5,589 nucleotides of DNA from Clostridiales bacterium (lineage in GTDB: Bacteria; Bacillota; Clostridia; Lachnospirales; Lachnospiraceae): positions 1 through 5,589 of the forward strand of contig JAJBVF010000077.1 of assembly GCA_020859965.1 (NCBI GenBank). Reading direction: 5' to 3'. Position numbers and translations under genes: made by a program. The notes under the pieces were generated by a model, which saw nothing but the letters and a program-made list of their open reading frames with translations, did no database searches and was not told where the DNA came from. Positions 1-5,589 of the stretch are shown piece after piece (position 1 is the stretch's first letter; the number at the start of each line of letters is the position of its first letter).

Positions 1-1
1 C

Positions 2-43
2 AAGGAGAGGCTCGATAAATGGCTATTAGATCAGATTTTATAA
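2..43 (+). CDS. Possible C-terminal tail of an excisionase-like HTH protein (partial)
   Basis: One frame entering from the left edge reads KERLDKWLLDQIL and then hits two consecutive stops (TAATAA, 41-46). A basic-Leu-Asp-x-Trp-Leu tail of this kind is common at the C terminus of excisionase/HTH_17-type DNA-binding domains, and such a gene often lies just upstream of the integrase in integrative elements. Only 13 residues are visible, so the call rests on the tail pattern plus position. The other two frames also stop within the first 30 bases and cannot be excluded. An alternative reading is a short frame from ATG 19 to TAA 147 (42 residues, preceded by AGGAGAGG), which overlaps the integrase start by 8 bases. 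Confidence 0.3.
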   Translation, partial: KERLDKWLLDQIL

Positions 44-60
44 TAAAGAAAAAGTTGTGT

Positions 61-89
61 TTGAATATAGGCATTGTTTGTGGTAGTAT
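61..89 (+). promoter_or_regulatory. Candidate extended -10 promoter for the integrase gene
   Basis: A -35-like TTGAAT (61-66) is followed after exactly 17 bases by TAGTAT (84-89). A TG pair at 81-82 gives the extended -10 form TGGTAGTAT. Each hexamer matches the vegetative consensus at four of six positions. Transcription would begin near 96, about 45 bases before the integrase ATG, which leaves a short leader containing the hairpin at 108-133. The call is based on consensus match and spacing only. Confidence 0.4.
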
Positions 90-107
90 AGGAAACGTAT
101 TTGATGG

Positions 108-139
108 TTCTTTCCTGAACGCACAGGAAGGAGGCATTA
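108..139 (+). promoter_or_regulatory. Hairpin sequestering the integrase ribosome-binding site
   Basis: Bases 108-117 (TTCTTTCCTG) pair with 124-133 (CAGGAAGGAG) around the 6-base loop AACGCA. That is ten consecutive pairs, two of them G-U. The strong Shine-Dalgarno AGGAGG (129-134), five bases before the ATG at 140, is almost wholly inside the 3' arm. Folding of the leader RNA would therefore hide the ribosome site, while translation running in from upstream would open it. The pairing is seen directly; the regulatory role is inferred. Confidence 0.45.
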
Positions 140-1281
140 ATGGGTAAATCACTGAATGGCAAGGAACTTGGAAAAGGACTTTCCCAGCGCAAAGATGGTT
201 TAGATCAGGCAAGATTTGTAAATCGTTTTGGTAAAAGACAGACGATATACGCGCCAAAGCTGAATGAACTCAGAAGCAGGCTTCGGGAAGAACAGTACAG
301 GGACGAAAAAGAACTCAATGTGATAGAGACAAATACCACATTGGATGAGTGGTTTGATATCTGGATGAATACTTGCAAGTGTAACTGCCGCGATTCCACA
401 AAGAGGACATATACAACATATTATAATCGCATAAAGCCTGATTTGGGATGGCGGAAGCTGACTTCTCTGAATCTGATAATCATTCAGGCGGCTATCAACA
501 AATTGTCTACTGATAAAGCGCGAAAAGATTCCAAAAGAGTATTGGTTGACATGCTTGATAAGGCTGTAAATTCTGATTTGCTGTAAAAGAATGTCGCACA
601 GCAGGTGAATACGGTTGTTTCTAAGGACGAGACGAAAGAGCGGCGTGTGCTGACCATCCCTGAGACGGAAATGTTTCTGAAACAGGCAGACGGAGCATTT
701 TATTATAATTTGTTTGTACTTGCTCTGGAAACAGGGATGCGGATTGGGGAATTATGTGGCTTGATGTGGAAGGATATTGATTTCTCAAAGAATGTCTTTA
801 CGTCCGGCATAATTTGTGCTATTTCAGCAAAGACGGGAAATATACGTTTGAAATGCATGATACAAAGACCAGAAGCGGTTTACGCACGATTCCTCTGACT
901 CAGAAAGCTTTGAATGCGCTCGAGGCTCAAAAAGTGCAAAAACAGAAAATTGCCAGTAAAAAAGAAGTGGATGAACCTGAATATTCAGACCTGGTATTTG
1001 TGACAAAAAACAACAGGCCGACTCAGCAGTTCATAATACAGGAAAGTTTGAAATCAATCATTGAGCATATTCAGATGGATCATCCGGAATTTGAGCGTTT
1101 TTCACCGCATACGTTTCGTCACAGTTTCGCCACCAGAGCAATTGAGAACGGGATGCACCCGAAAACATTGTCAAAGATATTAGGACACAGTTCCACGCAA
1201 ATGACGATGAATTTATATTGCCATGTGACGGATGATACGCTGTTTTCTGAGATGAAAAAGATGGAACAGAAACTTGCCTGA
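140..1281 (+). pseudogene. Tyrosine recombinase/integrase pseudogene (one nonsense, one frameshift)
   Basis: This is a phage/ICE-type tyrosine integrase of the Tn916-like class, which would catalyse site-specific insertion and excision of the element. The gene is broken twice. Codon 149 is TAA (584-586) and the same frame then continues as KNVAQQVNTVVS. A single T appears lost in the T run at 797-799, so the reading moves to the frame continuing YVRHNLCYFSKDGKYTF. Repairing both lesions gives about 380 residues, normal for the family. The layout is an arm-binding domain (about 1-52, GKELGKG...RFVNRFGKRQTIY), a SAM-like core-binding domain (about 65-148) and a catalytic domain. All catalytic positions survive: Arg in ETGMRIGE (740-742), Lys in DTKTR (865-867), His and Arg in HTFRH (1108-1110, 1117-1119), His in LGHSS (1186-1188) and Tyr in NLYCH (1216-1218). 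No full-length enzyme can be made from this reading, so the element is probably immobile unless another integrase acts on it. The lesions look recent. A sequencing error could explain either one, but both by error is less likely. Confidence 0.9.
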
Positions 1282-1284
1282 GAC

Positions 1285-1306
1285 AAAAATGGTGTAAAAA
1301 TGGTGT
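1285..1306 (+). repeat. Tandem 11-bp direct repeat downstream of the integrase
   Basis: The unit AAAAATGGTGT occurs twice head to tail (1285-1295 and 1296-1306), and its first part recurs as CAAAAAT at 1314-1320. The copies begin three bases after the integrase stop codon and lie between that gene and pyrE. Short direct repeats beside an integrase gene are the usual form of arm-type integrase-binding sites near an element's attachment end. They could also be simple chance A-rich repetition. The repeat is seen directly; the integrase-binding role is inferred. Confidence 0.55.
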
Positions 1307-1371
1307 AGTAGGGCAAAAATTTGAAAACCCGAAACGCCGCAAACCCAGTAAATAAAGGAGATTTTGAGACA

Positions 1372-2046
1372 ATGGAAGCTTACAAGCAGGAATTTATTGA
1401 GTTTATGGTGGATTGCGAAGTATTGCGATTCGGAGATTTTGTGACGAAAAGCGGACGCAAAACACCGTTTTTTGTGAACACCGGTTTTTACCGGACAGGT
1501 GCGCAGCTGCGCAGGCTTGGCAACTATTATGCACAGGCGATCGAAGAAAAATTCGGACTGGATTTTGACATCCTTTTCGGACCTGCGTACAAGGGGATTC
1601 CGCTCACGGTGGCTGCGACGATGGCGATCAGTGAGAAATATGGCAGAGATATTCGCTACTGCTCGAATCGCAAAGAAGTCAAAGACCATGGAGATAAGGG
1701 TATTTTGCTCGGCAGTCCGATCAGTGACGGAGACCGGGTGGTGATCATTGAGGATGTGACGACAGCCGGGACTTCGATTCAGGAGACATTGCCGATCATA
1801 CGTGCGCAGGGGGCTACGGATGTTCTCGGACTTGTGGTATCCGTGGATCGCATGGAACGCGGACAGGGAACGAAGAGCGCCCTGCAGGAGATTGAAGAGA
1901 CTTATGGATTGAAGACGACAGCGATCGTTACGATGGCGGAGGTTGTGGAACATCTGTACAACCGCGAGTATAAAGGAAAAGTCGTGATCGATGAAGCCAT
2001 GAAAGCGGCAATCGATGCATATTATGAAACATACGGGGTAAAGTAG
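1372..2046 (+). CDS. pyrE: Orotate phosphoribosyltransferase
   Basis: This enzyme transfers phosphoribose from PRPP to orotate to give OMP and pyrophosphate, the fifth step of de novo UMP synthesis, in the cytoplasm. The protein is 224 residues, close to the roughly 210-225 usual for bacterial PyrE. The diagnostic PRPP-binding motif VVIIEDVTTAGTS is at about 123-135. The orotate/PRPP loop region is YCSNRKEVKDHGDKG (96-110) and the core strand DILFGPAYKGIPL is at 66-78. The N-terminal FGDFVTKSGRKTPFFVNTG (20-38) is also typical. The ATG at 1372 is chosen because GGAG (1357-1360) precedes it, with a rather long 11-base spacer. A frame extension back to TTG 1321 has no ribosome site and adds unconserved residues. 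pyrE normally sits at the end of a pyr operon, but here the upstream neighbour is the end of an integrated element. No pyr attenuator or terminator is visible before it, so expression may depend on read-through from the element or a weak local promoter. Confidence 0.96.
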   Translation: MEAYKQEFIEFMVDCEVLRFGDFVTKSGRKTPFFVNTGFYRTGAQLRRLGNYYAQAIEEKFGLDFDILFGPAYKGIPLTVAATMAISEKYGRDIRYCSNRKEVKDHGDKGILLGSPISDGDRVVIIEDVTTAGTSIQETLPIIRAQGATDVLGLVVSVDRMERGQGTKSALQEIEETYGLKTTAIVTMAEVVEHLYNREYKGKVVIDEAMKAAIDAYYETYGVK

Positions 2047-2132
2047 GTTATCATAGCAGTCTGACGATACGATGATGGCTGACTGGAAGGCTTAGGATGG
2101 TATGTAAATCGTGAATGAAAGGTGGATATGGC

Positions 2133-2285
2133 ATGAATGAAAGAATGGTAAAAGCGGTGGCGAAAGCCGGTGTCTGGAATCTGGTTCTTGGAATAATCGT
2201 GCTCGTGATGGGAGTAGCGAGCGGTGTGCTTATGATTCTGAATGCGGTGAGATTGTGGAAGGCCGGTACCGGGTTGGGACTTTGA
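2133..2285 (+). CDS. Small single-span membrane protein (50 aa)
   Basis: This is a short reading frame that length filters would miss. AAAGGTGG (2118-2125) is a good ribosome site seven bases before the ATG. The protein begins MNERMVKAVAKAGVWN, has one hydrophobic span at about 15-38 (WNLVLGIIVLVMGVASGVLM...), then the basic NAVRLWKAG tail. The pattern GVWN-x5-G...GVASGVL resembles small membrane proteins of unknown function that I recall from Lachnospiraceae, but I cannot name a family. Its TGA overlaps the ATG of the next gene as TGATG, a layout typical of translational coupling, so the two are probably made together at the membrane. An 86-base gap without an obvious terminator separates it from pyrE. 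Confidence 0.7.
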   Translation: MNERMVKAVAKAGVWNLVLGIIVLVMGVASGVLMILNAVRLWKAGTGLGL

Positions 2286-2806
2286 TGAACGGTTCTTTTC
2301 GGAAATCTGTCAGGATTCTGGGTACCTGCCTGTTTGTTCTGTATATGGTTGGACTGGTCTATTTTCTGTTCCTTTCAGAAAATTTCGGTCATGGCGGGGC
2401 GGGAGAATATGATTATAATATCATACCGTTCCGGGAAATCATCCGCTATGTCCGTTACAGAAATGTGTTGGGAATGCAGGCGGTACTCACGAACCTTCTT
2501 GGTAATGTAATAGGATTTATGCCTTTAGGCGCGCTTGTGCCTTTGATGGCGCGCAGCGCAAGAAAGGTCTGGCGGACAACGCTGCTGAGCTTTGAGATCA
2601 GCGTGTTGGTAGAGGTTTCTCAGCTGGTTTTCCATGTAGGTTGTTTTGATGTGGATGATATGATCTTAAATACGATCGGAGGACTGCTGGGGTACCTGCT
2701 TTTCTGGGGGCTGGACAGATTGTATCTGCGTATAGAGGCAAAGCGGATGCGGGAGCGGACAGCCGCTGCACAGACAGGAACGAGAGCTGGCGGGAAAAGA
2801 GGATAA
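2285..2806 (+). CDS. VanZ-like family membrane protein
   Basis: This is a 173-residue integral membrane protein of the VanZ-like family (PF04892). The family is named for teicoplanin resistance protein VanZ, but most chromosomal members have no proven role. About four membrane spans are visible (roughly 10-31, 65-88, 98-118, 127-148). Family signatures in order are NIIPFREI (45-52), NLLGNVIGFMPLG (70-82), E110 with Q113 in LVEVSQLVF, and the FDVDDMILNTIGGLLGY segment (121-137). The C terminus is a basic, soluble tail (EAKRMRERTAAA...GGKRG). The ATG at 2285 is preferred over an in-frame GTG at 2255: it overlaps the preceding stop as TGATG, while the GTG lies inside the upstream small gene and would add ten polar residues. 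No van resistance genes are present, so a resistance role should not be assumed. Confidence 0.88.
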   Translation: MNGSFRKSVRILGTCLFVLYMVGLVYFLFLSENFGHGGAGEYDYNIIPFREIIRYVRYRNVLGMQAVLTNLLGNVIGFMPLGALVPLMARSARKVWRTTLLSFEISVLVEVSQLVFHVGCFDVDDMILNTIGGLLGYLLFWGLDRLYLRIEAKRMRERTAAAQTGTRAGGKRG

Positions 2807-2807
2807 A

Positions 2808-3134
2808 ATGGCCAAAAAAAGAGTTTATTCATTTATAGATAAAAAATATTCCGCAAACAGTATCACATCCGTAGTGCTGGGATGGATCAGTGTTGCGCTG
2901 TTTTTGCTTCTGCTTCTGGTTTCCTACTGGCTGAAAGGAAGTGCGGGATCCTGGATCGGAGCGTGCGGTGTGACCGGGATTGTGATGGGATTACTCGGTC
3001 TGCGGTATGGGTTTGTGAGCTTTCAGGATGACTGTAAGTCTTATTTTTGCAGTAAATTCGGCACGATCGTGAGCACTGTAGCTATTGTCGGATGGTTTTT
3101 TATCGTCTGTGTCGGACTGGTAAGTATGATGTAG
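2808..3134 (+). CDS. Three-span membrane protein, DUF6142-like
   Basis: The protein has 108 residues with a basic N terminus (MAKKRVYSFIDKKYSANS) and three hydrophobic segments (about 18-40, 47-71, 82-106). The second contains the Gly-rich GVTGIVMGLLGLRYG, followed by the short polar loop SFQDDCKSYF. The layout, with a YxF-D-K start, three helices and a GLxGLxxGxxSF-type loop, resembles small Clostridia proteins I know as DUF6142. That assignment is from memory. The ATG is one base after the TAA of the VanZ-like gene, with AAAAGAGG (2795-2802) as ribosome site, so the genes are almost certainly co-transcribed. Function is unknown; it acts at the cell membrane. Confidence 0.75.
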   Translation: MAKKRVYSFIDKKYSANSITSVVLGWISVALFLLLLLVSYWLKGSAGSWIGACGVTGIVMGLLGLRYGFVSFQDDCKSYFCSKFGTIVSTVAIVGWFFIVCVGLVSMM

Positions 3135-3163
3135 TATCATGGACAGGAGGCGCTTTTTAGAAT

Positions 3164-5239
3164 ATGGATGATTTGGAAAAAACAGAATTTCTGGAAGAGC
3201 GGTATGAGCTTTCTCAGGGACGGATACGGGAGATCGGTGCGGAAGATACGGTACCGGCTCCTTTTTCTGATTATTTTAAACGAACAGCAGATTTTTTGCT
3301 TTTGATGAATGATTTGAAAGTACGGGTAGAGGAAGGCCGTATAGTGCAGGGGAGCCAGATGGATGACCTGTCACAATGTCAGGAATGGAATGAACGGCTT
3401 TATCATGACATTCTTCCGGAAAACTATGATACAAGTTATGGGAATCCTGAATTTGCGGTGCGGACGCTTGGCGAATCATATGGCAGACTGCTGAGTTTCC
3501 TCTATACGGAACTGCGCGGTATGATCGTTTATGTGTATGAGCAGAGGCTGGAAGAACAGACGGTTTTACAGGAACTGTTTCTGGAAATCTACAATAGTTA
3601 TGAAGGAGAAGATCTTCCTTCCTGCCGGGAATTGCAGCAGATCCTTTATTGGTTTGTCAGCGACTACACCGATCTCTTTGCGGCGCACCGTGTGCGGGAG
3701 GCGGTGGATCCGGAGCTGGATTTTGCTGTTCGGATCGTTATGGATTCCGATTTGAGTGACCTGCGCTACCTTTATCAATATGGAGAATATGTGTCGGAAA
3801 ATGAACTGCGGATGGCGGCGTTTTTGAATGAACTGCCGGAAGAAGATATTTCAGCGATGGCAGATACCTTCACAGAAGGATATCGAATCGGTTTTCAGAT
3901 GGGAGGAAAAGATCTGTCCATTAAGAAAACGGTGAATATCCGGTATCCGCTTGGCTTTGAGCGGATGATCCGGTATGCAATCCGTAATTTTGAGAAAATT
4001 GGACTGCGGCCGGTCATTTACCGTGCCGCGGTAAGTACGATAAATAAACGGCAGCACATGCGCATCGGTTACACTGGGGCGGTGCCGAATCCGCAGTTTG
4101 ATTATGATCATCGTGCAGACAATGCGGTTTACCTGGACAAAAAGTTTATTGAGAGAAAGCTTGGTGTGATGCGTACCACCTATGAGGCGTACAGGCAGAA
4201 AGCAAGGGAGCATGGAGGCCCGGCAGTCGTTGAAGTGTTTGGAGAAAAGCCTTTTTCACCAATCGTTAGGCCAGCCGCCTGTGCCCTCTCGGAGCATCAG
4301 CAGGAGCTTGCCAACTGGATGGACAATGAGGCTTCACAGATTACCAATCAGTATATTGTCGGAAAGGAGCGCAGTTTTACGATCATCGCTTTTCCTGTAC
4401 CGGAGATTGGCGGTCAATTTGAGGAAATTTTCCGGGAGACAGTAAAGATCAATACGCTGGATTATCAGCTTTATCAGCGAATTCAGCAGGTTCTGATCGA
4501 TGCGCTGGATCAGGGTGTGGCGGTTCATATTGCAGGGCAGAATGGCAATCGGACAGACCTGACGGTGGCATTGATGCAGATGACGAATCCCGGAAGAGAG
4601 ACGATTTTTGAAAACTGTGTGGCGGATGTCAATATTCCCGTGGGGGAAGTCTTTACTTCGCCCAAACTTCATGGAACAAACGGCCTGCTGCATGTGAAAC
4701 AGGTATATCTGGATTCTCTTAATTATATCAATCTTGAAGTACAGTTAAAAGATGGAATGGTGTCTGCTTATGATTGCAGTAATTTTGATAATCCGGAGGA
4801 GAACCGGAAGTATTTCTTCCAAAATGTGATGCATGGTCATGAGACATTGCCTCTCGGAGAATTTGCGATCGGCACAAATACGACAGCGTACCGGATGGCA
4901 AAGAAGTACCATATAGCCGGACTTTTACCAATCCTGATCGCGGAAAAGACCGGACCGCATTTTGCGCTTGGAGATACCTGTTACAGCTGTCAGGAGGACA
5001 CCCCGGTCTACAATGCAAACGGAAAAGAGATCATAGCGCGAGACAATGAAGTTTCCATTTTGCGAAAGGAAGATGCATCAAAGGCATATTTCGGCTGCCA
5101 TACGGATATTACAATACCATATGAAGAGATTGGTCATATTCAGGTGATCTGTGCGGATGGCAGCCGTATTTCACTGCTGGAGAAAGGGCGTTTTGTTCTG
5201 CCAGGGACGGAGGAACTGAACAGACCGCTGGACACATAA
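3164..5239 (+). CDS. M29-type metallo-aminopeptidase with long N-terminal extension
   Basis: This is a 691-residue cytoplasmic-type protein with no signal peptide or membrane span. The C-terminal part resembles peptidase family M29 (aminopeptidase T/AmpS, PF02073), which uses a two-metal centre to remove N-terminal residues from peptides. Candidate metal ligands occur in family order: E495 in IPVGEVFTSP, E566 in LPLGEFAIGTN, H599 in EKTGPHFALGD, Y607 nearby, and H646 and D648 in GCHTDI. The M29 fold seems to begin near 250 (KKTVNIRYPLGFERMIRYAIRNFEKIGLRPVIYRA). Typical M29 enzymes have about 400-415 residues, so roughly 250 N-terminal residues are extra. That part is acidic, Tyr-rich and probably helical, and I recognise no domain in it. 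A stop at 3158-3160 in the same frame makes ATG 3164 the first ATG. ACAGGAGG (3143-3150) precedes it by an unusually long 13 bases. It follows the DUF6142-like gene by 29 bases with no terminator. Substrate preference cannot be read from the sequence. Confidence 0.85.
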   Translation: MDDLEKTEFLEERYELSQGRIREIGAEDTVPAPFSDYFKRTADFLLLMNDLKVRVEEGRIVQGSQMDDLSQCQEWNERLYHDILPENYDTSYGNPEFAVRTLGESYGRLLSFLYTELRGMIVYVYEQRLEEQTVLQELFLEIYNSYEGEDLPSCRELQQILYWFVSDYTDLFAAHRVREAVDPELDFAVRIVMDSDLSDLRYLYQYGEYVSENELRMAAFLNELPEEDISAMADTFTEGYRIGFQMGGKDLSIKKTVNIRYPLGFERMIRYAIRNFEKIGLRPVIYRAAVSTINKRQHMRIGYTGAVPNPQFDYDHRADNAVYLDKKFIERKLGVMRTTYEAYRQKAREHGGPAVVEVFGEKPFSPIVRPAACALSEHQQELANWMDNEASQITNQYIVGKERSFTIIAFPVPEIGGQFEEIFRETVKINTLDYQLYQRIQQVLIDALDQGVAVHIAGQNGNRTDLTVALMQMTNPGRETIFENCVADVNIPVGEVFTSPKLHGTNGLLHVKQVYLDSLNYINLEVQLKDGMVSAYDCSNFDNPEENRKYFFQNVMHGHETLPLGEFAIGTNTTAYRMAKKYHIAGLLPILIAEKTGPHFALGDTCYSCQEDTPVYNANGKEIIARDNEVSILRKEDASKAYFGCHTDITIPYEEIGHIQVICADGSRISLLEKGRFVLPGTEELNRPLDT

Positions 5240-5260
5240 AGAATGGTTAATATCGCTGTA

Positions 5261-5286
5261 TGTGAGTAATGATTGATTACATCGCA
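5261..5286 (+). other. Imperfect hairpin in the gap after the aminopeptidase gene
   Basis: GTAAT (5266-5270) and ATTAC (5276-5280) pair around a 5-base loop. The stem extends with TGTGA (5261-5265) against TCGCA (5282-5286) if A5281 is bulged. No run of T follows, so it does not qualify as an intrinsic terminator. It may be an mRNA processing or stability element in the 79-base spacer before the next gene, or chance. Confidence 0.25.
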
Positions 5287-5318
5287 GAAGCAGAATACGG
5301 GTCAGGGGGAAAACAGCA

Positions 5319-5558
5319 ATGGGAAATACAAAGATCAATCCGATGATGCTCATGCAGATGAAAGGGATGTATGAGCAGTTTCAGAACAATCATCCCAGGA
5401 TTGTTCCTTTCCTCAATGCTGCTTCAGAAGCAGTAGATGAGGGATCTGTCATCTCGGTAGAAATGACCACATCCGAAGGTAAAAAATTGTATACGAATAT
5501 CCGGGTGAACGCTTCCGATATGGAGATGATCCGAAATCGAGTAGGAGGCGGTGATTAG
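5319..5558 (+). CDS. Small conserved-looking protein gene, interrupted near its 3' end by a group II intron
   Basis: The ATG at 5319 has a good ribosome site (AGGGGGA, 5304-5310, spacer 8). The frame gives 79 residues and starts MGNTKINPMMLMQMKGMYEQFQNNHPRIVPFLNAA. The sequence is soluble: a helical N-terminal part (about 6-42) is followed by a probable two-strand part (SVISVEMTTSEGKKLYTNIRV, 43-63). It resembles small Lachnospiraceae proteins I recall with an INP-MxLMxMKG...F-x2-NHP start and no assigned function. Only residues to about Arg72 (MEMIR) are native. From 5536 the DNA is the 3' end of an antisense intron, so the final NRVGGGD and the TAG at 5556 are read from intron sequence. Because the intron lies in the opposite orientation, it cannot be spliced from this gene's mRNA. 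The product is therefore a chimeric or truncated protein that lacks only a short native C-terminal end, which continues beyond the window. Confidence 0.7.
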   Translation: MGNTKINPMMLMQMKGMYEQFQNNHPRIVPFLNAASEAVDEGSVISVEMTTSEGKKLYTNIRVNASDMEMIRNRVGGGD

Positions 5559-5589
5559 CCGCCGTCCTCTCACAGCACCGAACGTACGG
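5536..5589 (-). mobile_element. Group II intron, 3' end (domain V arm and domain VI), partial
   Basis: Read on the - strand from the window edge, CCGTACGTTCGGTGC matches the 3' arm of a group II intron domain V. Domain VI follows as a nested stem: GAG (5571-5569), AGGA (5568-5565), a bulged C (5564), GGCGG (5563-5559), loop CTAATCA, CCGCC (5551-5547), TCCT (5546-5543), a single bulged A (5542), CTC (5541-5539), and the end GAT (5538-5536). The bulged A sits seven bases from the intron end, where the lariat branch point is expected, and the intron ends with AT, the usual AY. These are retroelements that splice as ribozymes and move with a reverse transcriptase/maturase encoded in domain IV, which would lie to the right of this window. 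The domain V catalytic AGC and GAAA tetraloop are also outside, so activity cannot be judged. The - strand exon 2 begins at 5535. Confidence 0.87.

Noticed and set aside
794..801. Programmed -1 frameshift in the integrase gene
   Set aside because: GTCTTTAC is not an X-XXY-YYZ slippery heptamer, and an upstream in-frame TAA already breaks the gene, so decay is simpler.
1321..1371. Upstream TTG start giving pyrE 17 extra residues
   Set aside because: There is no Shine-Dalgarno before it, and the added residues fall in the putative element end and do not look like PyrE. ATG 1372 fits the family length.
1213..1953. Long open frame on the - strand across the integrase end and pyrE
   Set aside because: It lies antisense to a certain pyrE, has no ribosome site, and its product is His/Arg/Ser-rich without family resemblance, as expected of a codon-shadow frame.
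2047..2132. Terminator or attenuator after pyrE (CAGTC 2057-2061 with GACTG 2081-2085)
   Set aside because: The stem is only five pairs around a 19-base loop with no T run.
2285..2806. Glycopeptide resistance determinant
   Set aside because: VanZ-like proteins are common in Clostridia without resistance, and no vanA/H/X/R/S genes are in the window.
5240..5318. Promoter for the small gene at 5319 using TAATAT (5248-5253)
   Set aside because: No acceptable -35 hexamer lies 16-18 bases upstream, and the -10 matches the consensus at only four positions.
1..5589. CRISPR array, tRNA or rRNA genes
   Set aside because: No regularly spaced repeats and no tRNA or rRNA landmarks were seen on either strand.

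Overview
The window looks like chromosome from a Gram-positive anaerobe of the class Clostridia, most likely Lachnospiraceae. The support is strong AGGAGG-type ribosome sites, tight same-strand gene packing, a Tn916-like/Lachnospiraceae-style tyrosine recombinase, and small membrane protein families (VanZ-like, DUF6142-like) beside an M29 aminopeptidase. This assignment comes from protein character and memory of such families, not from a search. All protein genes run on the + strand.

Positions 1-1370 are the end of a decayed integrative element. There is a possible C-terminal tail of an excisionase-like protein (2-43), an extended -10 promoter candidate (61-89) and a hairpin that covers the Shine-Dalgarno site (108-133). 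A tyrosine integrase gene (140-1281) follows, broken by an in-frame TAA at 584 and by a one-base loss near 797-799, although every catalytic residue is still encoded. After it come two tandem copies of an 11-bp unit (1285-1306). The element's end must lie between 1282 and pyrE.

Positions 1372-3134 hold pyrE (orotate phosphoribosyltransferase), an easily missed 50-residue membrane protein (2133-2285), a VanZ-like membrane protein whose start overlaps it as TGATG, and a three-helix DUF6142-like protein. Positions 3164-5239 hold a 691-residue M29-type metallo-aminopeptidase with about 250 extra N-terminal residues. No convincing terminator was seen between these genes, so they may be one transcription unit. 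pyrE is the only one with a clear pathway, pyrimidine synthesis. The others are probably neighbours by conserved order rather than partners in that pathway.

Positions 5319-5589 carry the most interesting structure. A small conserved-looking gene starts at 5319, but from about 5536 the - strand reads as the 3' end of a bacterial group II intron: the domain V 3' arm, a complete domain VI with a bulged branch-point A, and a CGAT end. The small gene is therefore interrupted by an antisense intron, and the last residues of its open frame are intron sequence. The window thus shows two independent mobile-element events around one housekeeping block.
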